Part shown: positions 5,714 through 7,224 of the stretch, one piece after another
How positions within the stretch are numbered: position 1 is the first letter of the stretch
How the letters are laid out: every line of letters starts with the position of its first letter
Assembly: GCA_003646305.1 (NCBI GenBank)
Contig: QNFJ01000109.1
Location: 1-7,224 of the forward strand
Direction of reading: 5' to 3'
From: Gammaproteobacteria bacterium
GTDB lineage: Bacteria; Pseudomonadota; Gammaproteobacteria; Methylococcales; UBA2780
Length of the DNA stretch: 7,224 nt
The notes under the pieces: generated by a model
Seen by the model: the letters and a program-made list of their open reading frames with translations, nothing else
The model's database searches: none
Told to the model about the DNA's origin: nothing
Program-made: the position numbers and the translations under genes

Positions 5714-6631
5714 ATGAGTAATGTAATGGTTGAAGAAGAAAGAAGGCTTAACTGGCGTGATTATTATGAACTGTGCAAGCCAAAGGTGGTGGGGCTTATT
5801 CTGTTTACCACGGTTGTGGGGATGCTGCTAGCTGTTCCTCAAAATGGAGTTATTCCGTGGTCGCTAGTGGTATTTGGCCTTCTTGGTATAGGAATGGCAG
5901 CTGCAGCGGGTGCTGCGATGAATCACTGGGTTGACCAAAAAATTGATGCGGTGATGGAACGGACACAAAACAGGCCGCTACCTGAAGGGAAAATGGAGAG
6001 CCGCTCAGCGCTCTATTTTTCATTAGCACTTGGTTCGATTTCAATGCTGTTACTAGTCACGCAAGTTAATGTACTAACGGCTGTTTTGACGCTTCTTTCA
6101 CTAGTTGGTTATGCGGTTATTTATACGATGTTCCTGAAGCGTACAACGCCTCAGAATATTGTCTGGGGTGGAGCAGCCGGCGCGGCACCTCCGCTGTTGG
6201 GCTGGACGGCCATTACCGGTGATATTAATACGGAAGCACTGCTGCTCTTTATGATTATCTTTATCTGGACGCCACCGCATTTCTGGGCGTTAGCGATTCG
6301 GCGGCGAGAAGAATATGCAAAGGTAGATGTCCCCATGTTGCCAGTGACACACGGTGTTGCGTTTACCAAGCTGCATATTTTGCTCTACACCTTTATGCTG
6401 CTGGTCGTCACACTGATGCCATTTATCATTCACATGAGCGGCCTGATTTATCTTGCTGGGGCAGTTTCACTGGGTATTGGTTTTATCTTTCATGCTTATA
6501 AGCTCTATCGCTCAGAAGATGATAGCCACGCGATGAAGGTTTTTAGTTACTCGATTTTTTATCTGAGTTGTCTATTTGCTTTTTTATTAGCCGATCATTA
6601 CTTAAGAACGGTCATTCGGGTCTTAAATTAG
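5714..6631 (+). CDS. ctaB: Protoheme IX farnesyltransferase (heme O synthase)
   Basis: Membrane prenyltransferase of the UbiA/COX10 family that adds farnesyl from farnesyl diphosphate to the heme B vinyl group, making heme O, the substrate of CtaA. 305 residues, about nine hydrophobic segments, typical length. The first Asp-rich motif reads NHWVDQKIDAVMERTQNRPLP (70-90), holding Asn70, Asp74, Asp78 and the conserved RT..RPLP. The conserved loop WTPPHFWALAIRRREEY (185-201) is followed by VPMLPVTHG (206-214). Both active-site loops are intact. The N-terminal CKPKVVGLILFTTVVGM is also typical. It starts at ATG 5714, with a second in-frame ATG four codons later; the upstream ribosome binding site is weak (CGGATC). 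It is the last plus-strand gene: no hairpin terminator is visible before the minus-strand material begins at 6651. The symbol cyoE is used for homologues in bo3 loci. Confidence 0.97.
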   Translation: MSNVMVEEERRLNWRDYYELCKPKVVGLILFTTVVGMLLAVPQNGVIPWSLVVFGLLGIGMAAAAGAAMNHWVDQKIDAVMERTQNRPLPEGKMESRSALYFSLALGSISMLLLVTQVNVLTAVLTLLSLVGYAVIYTMFLKRTTPQNIVWGGAAGAAPPLLGWTAITGDINTEALLLFMIIFIWTPPHFWALAIRRREEYAKVDVPMLPVTHGVAFTKLHILLYTFMLLVVTLMPFIIHMSGLIYLAGAVSLGIGFIFHAYKLYRSEDDSHAMKVFSYSIFYLSCLFAFLLADHYLRTVIRVLN

Positions 6632-6650
6632 AACGGGAACCTAGCTTAGA

Positions 6651-6782
6651 TTAACTGATTTTGCGTGCACGAACGCTGCGCCCTTTAACTTTTCCATTTG
6701 AGAGATAGTTGAGTGCTTGTCTCAAGGCATCACGCTCGATGAAAAACCAAGGGGTCATTGCCAGTTTTAACTCCACCAAGTA
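6651..6782 (-). pseudogene. C-terminal remnant of a DbpA-like RNA helicase (RNA-binding domain tail)
   Basis: On the minus strand, 43 codons end at TAA 6651-6653. From about 6750 down they read WFFIERDALRQAL.YLSNGKVKGRSVRARKI (one residue replaced by a dot). This resembles the very end of the DbpA-type RNA-binding domain, where E. coli DbpA as I recall it ends in VAVRQAVAHKAW...GGKIKGKTCRVRLLK. The rest of the helicase (about 400 residues) is absent: directly upstream lies the stop codon of an unrelated membrane protein gene in the same frame, and none of the frames beyond it looks helicase-like. The only ATG within the scrap (6756-6758) would give about 35 residues, with no clear ribosome binding site. 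I read it as a leftover of a deleted or displaced helicase gene that once converged on ctaB. The family call rests on about 30 residues and is moderate. Confidence 0.5.
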
Positions 6783-7187
6783 TTAAAGCAGCCCCCGCCC
6801 CACCAAAACCACAATCAACACAACATAAGGAAAAGCCACCGTAGGCCGAATTGACTGGCGAAGATACTCACTAATTAAAGCTGTTCCCCTCAAACGAACC
6901 CGATGATACTCGCTGTTGAATTGAAACGGGCTCTCTTCACTTCCCTCTGAAATATGTTTTTCAAGCTGTAACAGCCGTGGCTCTATGCGTGATTGAAAGG
7001 TCTTCCAAATGGCATCTTGAAGCCACAGTACCATTAATAAAAGAACGGTAAAAACGGTGCTTACATTCGTCATCTCTGCCGCCAATAAGACAATAACGCT
7101 GAGTAGTTTTATCTGTAGAGAATGCTTCTCATAGCTATCAAACTGATTTTGAAGTAAAAAATACCGACAGCAGGCTAGCTCAGCCAA
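6783..7187 (-). CDS. Hypothetical small membrane protein, three hydrophobic segments
   Basis: Function not recognised. From the TTG at 7187 the protein has 134 residues. It has a short N-terminal part (LLQNQFDSYEKHSLQIK), a hydrophobic stretch of about 35 residues that could form two close spans (LLSVIVLLAAEM and VFTVLLLMVLWLQDAIW), a charged helical segment with possible coiled-coil character (SRIEPRLLQLEKHISEGSEE), a polar region, and a final span (FPYVVLIVVLVG) at the C-terminus. I preferred TTG 7187 over TTG 7208. On the minus strand an AAGGGG (7198-7203) lies 10 bases before the former, and a TATATT at 7210-7215 could be a -10 element placing transcription start downstream of 7208. The frame is closed upstream by a stop at 7218-7220, so the gene is complete in the window if one of these starts is right. 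It points toward ctaB and has no evident link to the oxidase. Confidence 0.6.
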   Translation of the reverse strand: MAELACCRYFLLQNQFDSYEKHSLQIKLLSVIVLLAAEMTNVSTVFTVLLLMVLWLQDAIWKTFQSRIEPRLLQLEKHISEGSEESPFQFNSEYHRVRLRGTALISEYLRQSIRPTVAFPYVVLIVVLVGRGLL

Positions 7188-7224
7188 ACAATCACTACCC
7201 CTTAGCAATAATATACTTTAAAAC

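Noticed and set aside
5850..6369. Minus-strand frames opposite ctaB
   Set aside because: They lie opposite the conserved Asp-rich motif and the WTPPHFWALAIRR loop of ctaB; shadow frames.
6632..6660. Possible terminator after ctaB
   Set aside because: No convincing inverted repeat with a T run is visible between the ctaB stop and the minus-strand remnant.
6651..7187. One longer gene formed by read-through of the TAA at 6783-6785
   Set aside because: The parts on either side are unrelated in character (membrane span versus basic RNA-binding tail), and nothing indicates recoding; a shared frame occurs by chance one time in three.

Overview
The window holds most of a chromosomal aa3-type cytochrome c oxidase locus from a gammaproteobacterium. 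The subunit I tail (residues such as MWRGSMTFETPMLF, QYHDTYFVVAHFHY and TIRGGEKAPDKPW), the gene order and the presence of a DUF2909 gene resemble Pseudomonas, Oceanospirillales and Alteromonadales loci as I remember them. Base composition looks moderate, and I cannot name the genus.

Layout, left to right. (1) 1-3011, plus strand, structural genes: ctaD (subunit I, 5' end outside the window), an unlisted 44-codon single-span membrane protein gene, ctaG (Cu_B insertion factor) and ctaE/coxC (subunit III). This block ends in a strong intrinsic terminator at 3032-3062. (2) 3082-3285, minus strand: a 67-aa DUF2909-type twin-span membrane protein with its own likely promoter, converging on that terminator. 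(3) 3374-6631, plus strand, assembly and heme A genes: SURF1, an SCO/thioredoxin-like membrane-anchored protein, ctaA (heme A synthase) and ctaB (heme O synthase). They are closely spaced or overlapping and look like a second operon. (4) 6651-7187, minus strand: a 43-codon in-frame scrap that looks like the C-terminal end of a DbpA-type RNA helicase, directly behind the stop codon of an unrecognised small membrane protein gene.

How the genes fit together: CtaB converts heme B to heme O and CtaA converts heme O to heme A. SURF1 helps place heme A in subunit I, and CtaG delivers copper to Cu_B. The SCO-like protein may handle copper or thiol chemistry. Subunits I and III are built from ctaD and ctaE. 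Subunit II (ctaC) is presumably just upstream of the window.

The most notable observation is in subunit I. All metal ligands, the active-site His-Tyr pair, the D-channel Asp and the gating Glu are present. However, the three classic K-channel residues (bovine S255, T316, K319) align without gaps to Gly, Val and Met. This predicts a complete-looking A1-type oxidase whose canonical K proton path is gone. The Lys-to-Met change is the same substitution known to inactivate model enzymes.
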